A stretch of DNA of 64,000 bases from Calamus simplicifolius. Its lineage: Eukaryota > Streptophyta > Magnoliopsida > Arecales > Arecaceae. Shown here piece after piece: positions 53,603 through 64,000 of the stretch (position 1 is the stretch's first letter; the number at the start of each line of letters is the position of its first letter). Location of the stretch: positions 277,482-341,481 of the forward strand of contig UESW01001857.1 of assembly GCA_900491605.1 (NCBI GenBank), given 5' to 3'. The position numbers and the translations under genes were made by a program. The notes under the pieces were generated by a model. That model searched no databases and was not told the DNA's origin. It saw nothing but the letters and a program-made list of their open reading frames with translations.

Positions 53603-53620
53603 GTCCCGGCAACGGTGCCA
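53603..53620 (-). promoter_or_regulatory. Athila primer-binding site (tRNA-Asp type)
   Basis: Minus-strand TGGCACCGTTGCCGGGAC lies 7 bases inside the LTR end. This is the primer motif known for Athila/Tat elements, one base from the usual TGGCGCCGTTGCCGGGGA type in two places. Confidence 0.88.
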
Positions 53621-53627
53621 AAAATCT

Positions 53628-54818
53628 TATGCGTGTCGTAGCGCAATGATTAAAACACCTTAATTTCACTATTAGAATAGCGAGAGTAAGGGATCGATTC
53701 CACAGGGACTTTAGCGATTATCTTGAAATAAATTTATAAATTTAACTAAATAGATAACGAAGTAGATAATTAGTAGTGCAAAATAATAAGATATGGTTTA
53801 TCTTATTAGAGCACGGCTCGTACCCATAGATCACGGCCCGTCCTTTTAAGAATAAATCAGTCTAAATTATTTCACTTAAATAGAATTTAATAACAATTTA
53901 ACATGAATAGAAACTTTATTTTAATAACATAGTGCATAGAAAAGTTTTATTTGCTATCATTAAGAAGGCAACAAAAAGCAATAAATTCTCCTAAATCAAA
54001 CCGGGCTGAACCGGTGATGAAGACTTTCTCTCTCCTCTGCATGTGCCTCCCGAATCACCAACTCGTCATGGGAACAGAGCTCCTTCAAAGCCACGGACGA
54101 ACAGAAGGCACGCACAGGACTCCGTTAATCCACGAACGGAACAGAGGAGCGGATGCACAGCGGATCCTCCTCCATGGCATGAACAGGGCACGAGCAGAAC
54201 TTATTCACGGCCTGGAATAGAGTAGGAACAGCTGCTTGCTCCTTGGAACAGAGCAACGTCCATGGACGCGGAACCCACGGATGACTGCTTCACAAACCAC
54301 GGATGGATCCCTCCACGGACTTCTCCCTGCTGATATTTATAGAAGCCCGACATGGCCTAGACGCGGTGAAGCAACTGTTGCCAAAACAGAGGACGCGGAG
54401 AAGCAACGAGCGCACGGAGAAAATCTGGAGAAATCATGAATAAAATCAAAATTCCTTCAAGATGAATTTAATTCTACCAATTTGATAACCTCCTATCCAA
54501 TTTATTCCATAATTGGAGGAAAAGATTAGATTTGACTAGAGAAGAATCGAAAAGAAAAGATTTCTGCTGAGAAGACGATGAAGTCGCACTGGTTTGCCGA
54601 CTTTGCTTTAAAATTCATGCTAAATCCTTATAAAATTAATTTCGAGCTCATTTTAAGTCCGATTCGAGTGCCGTTTGTCATTAAATTCCTAAAATCGAGC
54701 TCTTCAAATTGATAGGTTTTACCTAAAATATTATATAAATTATTAAAATATTAAATAATAATAGGTATATTAAATTATTAATTAATAGGTTTAGTGATAA
54801 TTATTTATGCATTTATCA
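53628..54818 (-). repeat. Athila 5' LTR
   Basis: Starts TTATGCGTGTCG and ends CATTTATCA on the plus strand. It pairs with 44985-46165. Target duplication ATGCA follows at 54819. Confidence 0.93.
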
Positions 54819-54897
54819 ATGCATGTTTCTCAACCATAGAAGAAAATGAAATTTTAATCAATGGAAATTAAGTATAAAATTTCTCAACCATGGGTCA

Positions 54898-56691
54898 TTT
54901 TGGAAGAGATTCAAACCAACGCTTGAGCTTGCTATGCTAATGGTAGAGAATGTCTTGCTGCATCGGGGGCAGTGCAGGTTGCGTGCGGTGCATACGAGCA
55001 TACCAAGGATAGATATATATATATATTGGCATACGTGCATATACACGACACAAGCCAATCATCGAGCACGGTGCAGCACAGGCGATACATCAAGACTTCA
55101 TGGTGTTAAGACACAATACAATTCATGGATAGTTCGTTTGTACTTGAGTGATGAACAAGTAAGTAGAGCCAATCTTTGGAATCTCGCTTACATGAGACAC
55201 AACAGCGGATGTGAGGATCAATTTCTAACAGGATAATTATATCAGAAAGAAACAAATGAACTTATTTAAAATTTTCATTTGAATATATATAATGACTTCA
55301 TAGAAAACTTTAATTCGCTTGATGGATATGAAAAAAAATGTTAAGATGATAGTATGTATGGCAACTCAAATACATTTTTAATGGTAGATAAGGATAATTT
55401 GATGAACTATCCTAATTGGCTTGGTAGAAAAGAAAAAAATTTTAAGATGGTGCTATAAAGCATTGAGATGGTAGCAGTAAAAGCTAAAAAATGATGATGG
55501 GAGATTATATACAGAATAGCACATTTTCAATTTAGATCAAATGCATTGGATATAAGCAATCCTAATATAGAATAACTAATAATAATGAAAAGAAAGAAAG
55601 AAAAAAATGCATATTAAGAACAATACTAAGCCAAAAGCTTATTAGGATTAAAAACTAATCTTTGCCATTGAAATATAAAATTTGTTAAAATAAACTAATT
55701 TTTACTATTAAAGAACAAGATTGTTAGAATTAAAAATTAATTCTAATTTTAAGAAAATTTATATTAACTTGAAACATAATTCATGTAAATATAGAAGGTG
55801 GGATAAGGCAAATAACATGAGTGTTTTATTCATTTTTCAATCGTCCATTAGTCTTAACATCTTATGCCCATCTCAGCATTTTTGTACATTCATCATGTTA
55901 AAATATTCCTTGGTGGGCCGTGCCAGGCATGATCCAACCATGCCGGATCGAGCATGGCCCATGAGCGGCACGACGAGTCTGAGCCATGCCGTATCAGACA
56001 TGATCCAGTGTCCACCTTTAGCAATGGCATGCCCAGCATCCTTTCATACCAGTGCCATCCGATGGGCCAAGCAGTCAACGTTAAGTAGTAATTGCGAGTG
56101 TCAGACTGATGGCAATCGATTTGAAAGCAGCAGCTTGCTTCTCTCCTTGTCCTTTTAGGTTAGCCATTTGAAAGCATCAGCTTGCTTACTTTCTTGTCCT
56201 TTCACGTCAACCATTTGAAAGCAGCAGCTTGCTTCCCTTACTTATCTTTTTTTTTTTGTCGACGCATTTTCTTGATGGCGATATGATGGCCCAGGCACGA
56301 ATGGATTGAAATTGGGATTGAATTGAGCTAGATGCTTTTTATAATACCAAGTCTATTTGAGATTTTAATTAATTTATTAACAAATTAAATTTATATAATT
56401 TTAAAAATTTGAGCATAAATGTATTGATAGTAAATAAATTTAAGTTATAACTTATTGTGAATTTAAACATTGTGAATCTAAACATGGGCGTGGTGAGTGG
56501 GGACCAGCTCTGGATCATTTCACATGGCCGTTGCCTCTCGGGCCCTTAACAGCGTGAGAGATGGTGGTGGCACGATGGGATCGTCCAGCGCCAACGACGG
56601 TGCTCCACATGTTCCTTTTGATCGTTGATGCTGTGCCTAGCGAGTATATTGAAGCCTCGGTGCCAAATTCAAGCTTTCGTAGATGCAGCTG
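54898..56691 (-). repeat. E2: inverted copy of E1
   Basis: CCATGGGTCATTTTGGAAGA through CGTAGATGCAGCT matches 41808-39618 in reverse complement. It has single copies of the two segments duplicated in E1. The left edge is 4 bp from the end of D1; the joint reads TTTCTCAACCAT, which also occurs 55 bp earlier in D1. Confidence 0.9.
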
Positions 56692-57581
56692 CTAAGCATG
56701 CTAAAGTCCCAATCTGAAACTGGGCAATCGGCAACTATTTCTCTTTGATTTTATGGTTGTTTCTCGGTCGGTTTTTGACCAGCGTCCAATCCACCCGGCG
56801 GTGAGTCACTGGTGCAAACATTACGAGCATGGTCAACAAACGAACCCAAAGAAGGGGGCCGGACCAAATAACATCTTAAAAGGAAGAGTTGCCGCGTTGG
56901 GGGGAATGGCCTTTCTCTGTACATGTTGTTATATGACCTTCAGCACTGCAAGTCCATTAAATTCTTTTATCTACCGTGCTAAGGTATTCAATTTGAGAGT
57001 GGTAAAATTAAACTTGATGTCTAGTTCGTAATTTTCCCCGTAAAGATCCTCCAATCATTTTAACAGGTACACCATAAGAAGATGAAATAGACGAAGATGG
57101 GGATGACCAAATATGTTGGGTCAAATAATGACCTGACCCATTCGTAGCTATATTAGACCCATCTTCATCTGCATTGGAAGAGCTATAGGTTGTAGCAGAT
57201 TCAAAAATATAGGACTCAATCTAAAATTTGGATCCGATCCTAGTTTTATGTTTGTTAACCAAAGCTAGCCTAACACGGCCCATAAATCCTCTAGAACTAC
57301 ATTGGCTTAACCAAAAAAAAGCCTAACCTGGCCTCAACTTGATCCATCCAAACATTAAAAAACTAAACCACATAAATTTTCTTATCATTCACTCTAAATA
57401 ATTTTTTAATTCATTGAATAAACTCTTAGTTAAAACAAATTTTTTTCCATATCAACAACTGCATCCTTCATCTATTTTTGCTTAACTATACCCAAATATT
57501 TAGATTTTTAGTGGATCTTTAACTGCAATACCTTAGTGTCTATTAATATATATTTTAAAAGTTATAGTTTTATCAACTTAC
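56692..57581. other. Spacer between E2 and D2 with two short open frames
   Basis: No recognised gene. A minus-strand frame at 57008-57220 is open for about 70 codons (includes ATNGSGHYLTQHIWSSPSSS and VPVKMIGGSLRGKLRTRHQV before the stop) and looks protein-like in composition. The plus-strand frame at 56753-57031 has no family resemblance. Confidence 0.4.
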
Positions 57582-58472
57582 GATTAATTACTTGAATGAA
57601 ATTAAAAATGTTGAATGAAAATTTGAATTTAAGTGCTTTAAGGCATTCATGCTGCTCTATAATGAACTGCGACGTGAGAGATGTTGACTGGAACGTGAAT
57701 TGGAATTAATGTAAAGGCATATTTTCTTAAATTTATATAAAAATTAACGTAAAGGCACATTTTTGTATAAATTAATCTTTCCATAATTTTTATTGATTTT
57801 AAGATTAACTAGGATCATAAAGAGATAAAAATATCCTTATTTCATTATAATATATCCATTGGAGAATCAAATACGAAGGGCCACGTGTTAAGAGATTAAT
57901 AATTTTGAGGATGAGGAAATAAAAATATCTAAAGATTTTATTTTTACATTTAGGTAATCTAGCATATGTGCAAATAATAATTATAAAATTTCAGAAATTA
58001 AAATATAATATAAAAAAATATATTTAATGTGTAAATATGGGAGAAAATATCAGAAGTAATCTTCAAATAGATCTTTTCCTGATTACTTGGCGGCTTCTGC
58101 ATTAAAAATAAAAAGAAAAAATTCCTTGACTATTCGCCGAAATATACGGGCAAGCGGACCACCGCCTATCGCGTCAAGACATAAGCCATTCTTTTCCCCC
58201 CACCATGGGCCCCTACTCTTTGGAAGGTGGAAACCAAAAAAGACCCTTCTGGCAAACAGATAGTTAAATCAATTTTTATCCACGTTGCAAAGAGAAGATG
58301 CAACTCGAATTGAGCGCGGGTGAAGTTGAAAGAGGACTGGCTGGGTCTGCACCAAAATAGAGTGAAGCGACATTTCAATTTTTATTGTGATGAAGTAACA
58401 CTGGCCCTTTTCTTTTCCCCCCACCATTGGCCCCTACTCTTTGGAAGGTGGAAATCAAAAAGCTTCTGAAAC

Positions 58473-59114
58473 GGGAAATTCTATTTGGCCCGCCGTTTTT
58501 ACTCAGCAGCCCCCTTAATTTTTTTTACTCAATAGCCCCCCTAAATTAAAAAAAATACCTAAACTACCCCTTCCCCTTTTACACTCTCTGCCCCCTCGCT
58601 CCACATTTGGCGAGTCTCTGTTCAGCCCTGGTTGGCCGAACAGAGAGTCTCTGTTCGGCCAAGCATGCCGAACAAAATTAGTTCTGTTTGGCCGTGTGTT
58701 GCCGAACAGAAGGAATCTGTTGGCCCACCAGGGCCGAACATGTTGACTCAGTTTGGCCCTATGTTGCCGAACAGATTTGACCTGTTCGGTCACACAGGGC
58801 CGAACAACTCACGAACGGGAAAAAAAAATTCGACGACGGGATATAAACCAATCTTTGCGACCATTGAACCTTCCAAAATTGCTAGTTGCTTGTCCATTGC
58901 TCGATTATAGGTTGAAATCTCTTCAACCAAGCTTCAAATGGTCGGATCCGAGGGTGTTTTGATACGGAGTGAGGGAGGAGGGGGAGGGGCAGCGGAGGGG
59001 GGCTGTTTTGACCTGGGGGTATTTTGGTCCAAATTTTTTAGGGACAAATATGTCCCTTTTTTAAGTGGGGTGGGGGGCTATTGAGGAAAAAGCACGGGCC
59101 AAATAGAATTTCCC
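58473..59114. mobile_element. Non-autonomous Mutator-like element (642 bp)
   Basis: Terminal inverted repeats are perfect over 20 bp: GGGAAATTCTATTTGGCCCG at 58473-58492 and its complement at 59095-59114. Directly flanking 9-bp duplications TTCTGAAAC lie at 58464-58472 and 59115-59123. D1 has the empty site (AGCTTCTGAGACCCTTC, about 43701). A 9-bp target duplication with long G-starting inverted ends is the hallmark of Mutator-like elements. The interior has no transposase; it is a cluster of repeated and inverted GCCGAACAG motifs. Confidence 0.92.
58610..58806. repeat. GCCGAACAG/CTGTTCGGCC inverted motif cluster inside the Mutator-like element
   Basis: About ten copies of GCCGAACA or its complement (CTGTTCGGCC, CTGTTTGGCC) at roughly 20-25 bp steps, alternating strand. 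They can pair with each other in many hairpins. Confidence 0.85.
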
Positions 59115-59193
59115 TTCTGAAACCCTTCAAAAAGCCAGTCTGTCTGCTTCCTATATACTCGCTCTCACCCCCTATAGCACAGTGCGTTGGAAG

Positions 59194-59256
59194 ATGGCAC
59201 AACAGGTGCCATGTTTTACCATCCTTTTCTCGGTAGCATTTTACATCATATCATAA
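59194..59256 (+). pseudogene. D2 copy of the short signal-peptide-like ORF
   Basis: MAQQVPCFTILFSVAFYIIS then stop, downstream of a CTATATACTCGCTCTC block. Differs from the D1 copy by a one-base deletion. Confidence 0.3.
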
Positions 59257-61245
59257 TAAATCAAGAGAGTAGTGGAGACACATCACATGCTGCCCGCTCC
59301 AAGTCCAAGGTGTGATGATTAAACTAAATCTACCTTCCTTTGCCCTTGAAAAATCAGATACGATTTTATTTTAGTTTTTTAAAATTTTAAAATTTAATTT
59401 AAATTGAATCAAATTTGAATTAAAATATATTTTTAAAGACTATACAAATTATTATATTTTCAACTGTTATAATTTATATTATACTTTTATTTTTTAAAAA
59501 TATAAATACAATCATTTAATTTATTTTATTTTTATAAAAATAAATTATTTTAATTTTGGATCAGATTTAGATAAAATAATAAGTTTTTATCAGGTTCATT
59601 TTTATAATTGGTTGGGATACGATTAAGTTATAGATTTAATAAATTAGTTCATTTATTTTTTGATTTAACCTTTTTAAAAAATAAAATCAATTTTATTTCA
59701 TGCTTTAAAATTTGACACAGATTCAGATAGCATTAAAAAAAGTAAAATAATTTATTCTTAAAAGTGATAAATCATTATGGAAATAAGTATTAAATTATTT
59801 GACTTTTTCCTTTTTATACGTGCTTTTGCCTATTCATAAGAAAAAGTTAGTATTTTGTAATATTATTTGTATACCTAGTCCATTTGCTAGCACTTAGATA
59901 TAGTTTAAATTATTAATTAATAGAGTAAGATAAATTCAAATTAAGACTTTTAAAATCGGTTAAAAGTAGAAATTTAAAGGTTCATACACAAAGTTGCCTG
60001 ACTTGATTAATGGAAACGAAATGTCTATGATAAAGGTGTAAATGAAGTAAGTTGGTACCTTGAAATATTTAAATAAAAAATAAAGGAGGAAAAGAGTTTT
60101 TGTTGGTTGGTAGTGTTGTCATGTGACGTGAAATGTCAGAGTTTGATCCCATTATAAAGCTCACCACGTGATGCTACTATTTGGTGATTTATTGGGAGGG
60201 AGGGCTGCTTGCATTGGTACAAGATGTGATTTTTCGGATAATGGCGACAAGATATGTGAATCATACAAATGATAGTAGAAGTGACTATTTAGGATTTGAG
60301 CACTGCTCCTTCTATTGAGAATGTGTATAGAATTGAAGAATAAACGCTGAATGCATGTTTCTCAACCATAGAAGAAAATGAAATTTTAATCAATGGAAAT
60401 TAAGTATAAAATTTCATTCGGTTGCCGGATCTCAATTCCCACTCAAATAAATTTAATGACTGTTACACAGCATCTTGGAAATATCAAGGCTAATGATAGA
60501 AGGAAAGGGACTTCATGCAAATTTTATGGGCCATGTGGCAGAGGACCCGAATCCTGATTTTAACACTGGTGAACCGTGATGACTGTTGAGTTCATTCAAA
60601 TTTTGGATAGTCAAAGGCATAGCCGTGAAATAAATCCATTCCATTCTACGGATTGGTTTATATGAGTATGAAGCATGTGTCTTGTAAATTATTTCATATT
60701 GACTACATAGTCTTTCATTCCATTGGGCAGCAAGTGGGCCACATGCAATGCAACAACGCGGCGACTGATGCGATGCTTGGGAGAATGACCATGTGAGGGA
60801 AGTGGACGAACTTCAAAATGCACCATTGGAGTTATTAGTGGGACCATGGGCGAACTATGATGAATTGGCTTGCTTATGTGCGGCCACCCAAGTAGGATTT
60901 CTTGTAGGACCTTCAGTTGACCACTCGGATAGGATCTTCAGTCGGCCACTCGGATAGAATTTCTTGTAGGAACCACCCATACAGCCCAGCAGCTCAGACT
61001 GCTTGTACGATTTGGACCCTCTGCAGAGACGTGAGAGATAGACCCAGCAAATTCTGGCTGCTCAAGCCTGACAAGCTCTGCCAATCAGCTCTGCCAATCT
61101 GGTGACGACATCATTTACATATAGCAAATAACGTCATAAAAAACCTATTTATAATAATCATTATAATTTTTTAGGCTAAAATATGCTTTTGATGTTTAAA
61201 CTTTTTTTAAAAATTTATTTTGATCTTTAAACTTTTAATATTACA

Positions 61246-61992
61246 ATCTGTTGCTGCCAAATCACTTGCGATGAGTGTCGGGTGAGCTGAGATCTCTGCA
61301 GGCCTCGAGAATGCAAAGAGGCCACCGTCTTCCTTCTAGAGCCTGCAAAAAGTTCCGGATCGGTGGTTCGGTGGAGACCCTCCGATGCCCAAGTCAGTGG
61401 TTTGTAGAATAGGAATGTAGTCATGAGTAGAACTTGAGAGAGAGAGAGATCCCCCTGCATTGAGCTCGGGTCCTCTTCTTATACATGTCTGGGGGTCCCG
61501 TTATTATATTAATATTCTCTTGTGCAAAATAGACATATTAGTGATGCATTTGAAATGAGTTGAGGCAGTAGGGAATTTTATGAAGAAAAATTGAAATTTA
61601 AAATAACTATTATAAAATTATAAAGAAGTATAAGTAAAAATAATAGTCATTATAGGAAATGATGGGAAGATTTTTCATATCATTCATCTTAATAACAAAT
61701 TGAGGGGTGGTTGAAAAAAAAAGGTGAAAATATGTTTTTGGTCCTTAAACCTTCACTTAAAATTTATTTTAATCCTTAAACTTTTACTTGTTATAGTTTA
61801 ATCTCTTATATTTTAAAAATATTATATTGTAACATTTCATTATATAGAATCAATTAAAATTGATGGAATAAATGATAGGTCATATTGATAAAAACATGAA
61901 TTAGTTGATAGAATGACATATTATGAGCCATTCTATTCATTTGAATTGGCTCTATGTCACAAGATGTAGGGAACACAATATTTTTAAAATAT
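61246..61992. other. Loop of the palindrome, with possible retroelement LTR fragment
   Basis: No intact gene. 61260-61500 is GC-richer and holds CCTCCGATGCCCAAGTCAGT, an AG run and CCTCTTCTTATACATG, reminiscent of plant LTR U3/R sequence, which is a weak resemblance from memory. 61722-61800 is a diverged direct copy of the arm-end sequence TTTTTGGTCCTTAAAC. Confidence 0.45.
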
Positions 61993-64000
61993 GACTGGAT
62001 TGTAATAATTAAAAGTTTAAAGATCAAAATAAATTTTAAAAAAAAGTTTAAACATCAAAAGCATATTTTAGCTTAAAAAATTATAATGATTATTGTAAAT
62101 AGGTTTTTTATGACGTTATTTGCTATATGTAAATGATGTCGTCACCAGATTAGTAGAGCTTGTCAGGCTTGAGCAGCCAGCATTTGCTGGGTCTATTTCT
62201 CACGTCTCTGCGGAGGGTCCAAATCGTACAAGCAGTCTGAGCCGCTGGCTGTATGGGTGGTTCCTACAAGAAATTCTATCCGAGTGGCCAACTGAAGATC
62301 CTATCCGAGTGGCCGACTGAAGGTCCTACAAGAAATCCTACTTAGGTGGCCGCACATAAGCAAGCCAATTCATCATAGTTCGCCCATGGTCCTACTAATA
62401 ACTCCAATGGTGCATTTTGAAGTTCGTCCACTTCCCTCACATGGTCATTCTCCCAAGCATCGCATCAGTCGCCACGTTGTTGCATTGCATGTGGCCCACT
62501 TGCTGCCCAATGGAATGAAAGACTATGTAGTCAATATGAAATAATTTACAAGACACATGCTTCATAATCATATAAACCAATCCATAGAATGGAATGGATT
62601 TATTTCACGGCTATGCCTTTGACTATCCAAAATTTGAATGAACTCAATAGTCATCACGGTTCACCAGTGTTAAAATCAGGATCCAAGTCCTCTGCCACAT
62701 GGCCCATAAAATTTGCATGAAGTCCTTTTCCTTCTATCATTAGCCTTGATATTTCCAAGATGCTGTGTAATAGTCATTAAATTAATTTGAGTGGGAATTG
62801 AGATCCGGCAACCGAATGAAATTTTATACTTAATTTCCATTGATTAAAATTTCATTTTCTTCTATGGTTGAGAAACATGCATTCAGCGTTTATTCTTCAA
62901 TTCTATACACATTCTCAATAGAAGGAGCAGTGCTCAAATCCTAAATAGTCACTTCTACTATCATTTGTATGATTCACATATCTTGTTGCCATGTCCGATA
63001 AATCACATCTTGTACCAATGCAAGCAGCCGTCCCTCCCCTAATAAAACCAAATAGTAGCATCACGTGGTGAGCTTTATAATGGGATCAAACTCTGACATT
63101 TCACGTCACATGACAACACTACCAACCAACAAAAACTCTTTTCCTCCTCTATTTTTTATTTAAATATTTGAAGGTACCAACTTACTTCATTTACACCTTT
63201 ATCATAGACATTTTGTTTCCATTAATCAAGTCAGGCAACTTTGTGTATGAACCTTTAAATTTCTACTTTTAACCGATTTTAAAAGTCTTAATTGAATTTA
63301 TCTTACTCTATTAATTAATAATTTAAACTATATCTAAGTGCTAGCAAATGGACTAGGTTTACAATAATATTACAAAATACTAACTTTTTCTTATCTAAAT
63401 TAACTTGTAAAAATGAATAGGCAAAAGCACGTATAAAAAGAAAAAAGTCAAATAATTTAATACTTATTTCCATAATGATTTATCACTTTTAAGAAAAATT
63501 ATTTTACTTTTTTTAATGCTATCTGAATATGTGTCAAATTTAAAGCATAAAATAAAATCGATTTTATTTTTTAAAAAGGTTAAATCGAAAAACATAAATG
63601 AACTAAATTAAATCTATAACTTAATCGTATCCCAACCAATTATAAAAATGAACCTGATAAAAACTTGTTATTTTATCTAAATCTGATCCAAAATTAAAAA
63701 ATGTATAAAAATAAAATAAATTAAATGATTATTTATATTTTTAAAAAAAAAAGTATAATATAAATTATAACAGTTGAAAATAAATAATAGTCTTTAAAAT
63801 ATTTTTAATTCAAATTTGATTCAATTTAAATTAAATTTTAAAATTTTAAAAAACTAAAATAAAATCGTATCTCATTTTTTAGGGGCAATGGAAGGTAGAT
63901 TTAGTTTAATCATCACACCTTGGACTTGGAGCGGGCAGCATGTGATGCGTCTCCACTACTCTCTTGATTTATTATGATATGATGTAAAATCGCTACCGAG
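61993..64000 (-). repeat. D3: inverted copy of D2, cut by right window edge
   Basis: Reverse complement of 59229-61245, including the CATGTTTCTCAACCATAG and CCTTCAGTTGGCCACTCGG blocks. Small indels distinguish the arms. Confidence 0.9.

Larger units (their letters stand above)
44985..54818 (-). mobile_element. Athila-type Ty3-gypsy retrotransposon, minus strand
   Basis: Two LTRs (44985-46165 and 53628-54818) flank gag, protease, RT, RNase H and integrase on the minus strand. An exact 5-bp target duplication ATGCA lies at 44980-44984 and 54819-54823, and the sister copy D2 shows the empty site (GCTGAATGCATGTTTCTC, about 60346). The RT (CIDYRKLNAVTRKDHFPLPF), the integrase and the TGGCACCGTTGCCGGGAC primer site are of the Athila lineage. 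Between pol end (47265) and 3' LTR (46165) only 1.1 kb remains, with no env-like ORF. Several frames are broken. Confidence 0.94.
42939..54893 (+). repeat. D1: direct copy of the D block, split by the Athila element
   Basis: 42939-44984 plus 54819-54893 aligns with 57582-60412: starts GATTAATTACTTGAATGAAA and ends AAGTATAAAATTTC. D1 has an extra direct duplication near 42995-43116 (CATGCTGCTCTATAATG twice). D2 has insertions that D1 lacks, including the Mutator-like element. D1 stops 5 bp before E2. Confidence 0.9.
57582..61245 (+). repeat. D2: second direct copy of the D block, longer version
   Basis: It aligns with D1 from 57582 to 60412 and continues beyond D1 to 61245. It contains a local duplication of the CCCCACCATGGGCCCCTACT block (58199 and 58420) and the Mutator-like element at 58473-59114. 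From 59229 on, the sequence is the left arm of the palindrome with D3. Confidence 0.9.
59229..64000. repeat. Large palindrome: D2/D3 arms of about 2 kb with about 750-bp loop
   Basis: 59229-61245 and 61993-64000 are reverse complements with scattered differences. CTCGGTAGC at 59229 pairs with the last bases of the window, so the right arm runs beyond the edge. The loop is 61246-61992. Confidence 0.9.

Noticed and set aside
58515..58910. Frames on both strands with repeated NRD/AEQ-type units
   Set aside because: Translation of the GCCGAACAG cluster inside the Mutator-like element; not a transposase.

Overview
This window looks like intergenic DNA of a flowering plant, probably a monocot. It is AT-rich and packed with plant-specific LTR retrotransposon lineages: Sirevirus-type and Tork/Angela-like Ty1-copia, a chromodomain Ty3-gypsy chromovirus, and an Athila-type Ty3-gypsy. 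A palm-like genome is my guess, but nothing here proves it. I saw no rRNA, tRNA, CRISPR array or bacterial operon.

Layout. (1) 1-6366: 5' two-thirds of a decayed Sirevirus (SIRE-1, minus strand) cut by the left window edge. It is inserted in the RNase H region of another Sirevirus-like element (element B, plus strand). (2) 6367-8228 and 25982-27211: the two visible pieces of B (end of RNase H, a third ORF, 3' untranslated region, start of the 3' LTR). (3) 8229-25981: a minus-strand chromovirus inserted in the third ORF of B. (4) 9032-19062: a fairly complete Sirevirus (SIRE-2, minus strand) inserted in the 3' LTR of the chromovirus. Because the chromovirus has two LTRs, the other LTR at about 25679 shows the unoccupied target site. 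(5) 27212-35706: a minus-strand Tork/Angela-like copia (COP-3). Its 3' LTR is about 2.4 kb, but only about 126 bp of its 5' LTR remain. It also holds a single N flanked by two diverged 219-bp copies, which suggests an assembly join.

(6) 35708-64000: a mosaic of non-coding blocks present as direct and inverted copies. F1/F2 are inverted (35708-36078 / 41880-42247), E1/E2 are inverted (39618-41808 / 54898-56691), D1/D2 are direct (42939-54893 / 57582 onward) and D3 is inverted (61993-64000). D2 and D3 form a palindrome with arms of about 2 kb and a loop of about 750 bp. An Athila element (44985-54818, exact 5-bp target duplication ATGCA) sits in D1, and a 642-bp non-autonomous Mutator-like element (58473-59114, 20-bp perfect inverted ends, 9-bp target duplication) sits in D2. 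The sister copies give the empty site for both.

The best candidate for a true host gene is a 47-codon minus-strand ORF at 36951-37094. It encodes a signal peptide followed by a mature peptide of about 20 residues with three CC pairs, and a TATA box lies about 40 bp upstream of its ATG. The other coding regions are retrotransposon gag/pol/ORF3 remnants, almost all with stops or frameshifts. Ordered by nesting, B is oldest, then SIRE-1 and the chromovirus, then SIRE-2. In the right half the block duplications came before the Athila and Mutator-like insertions.
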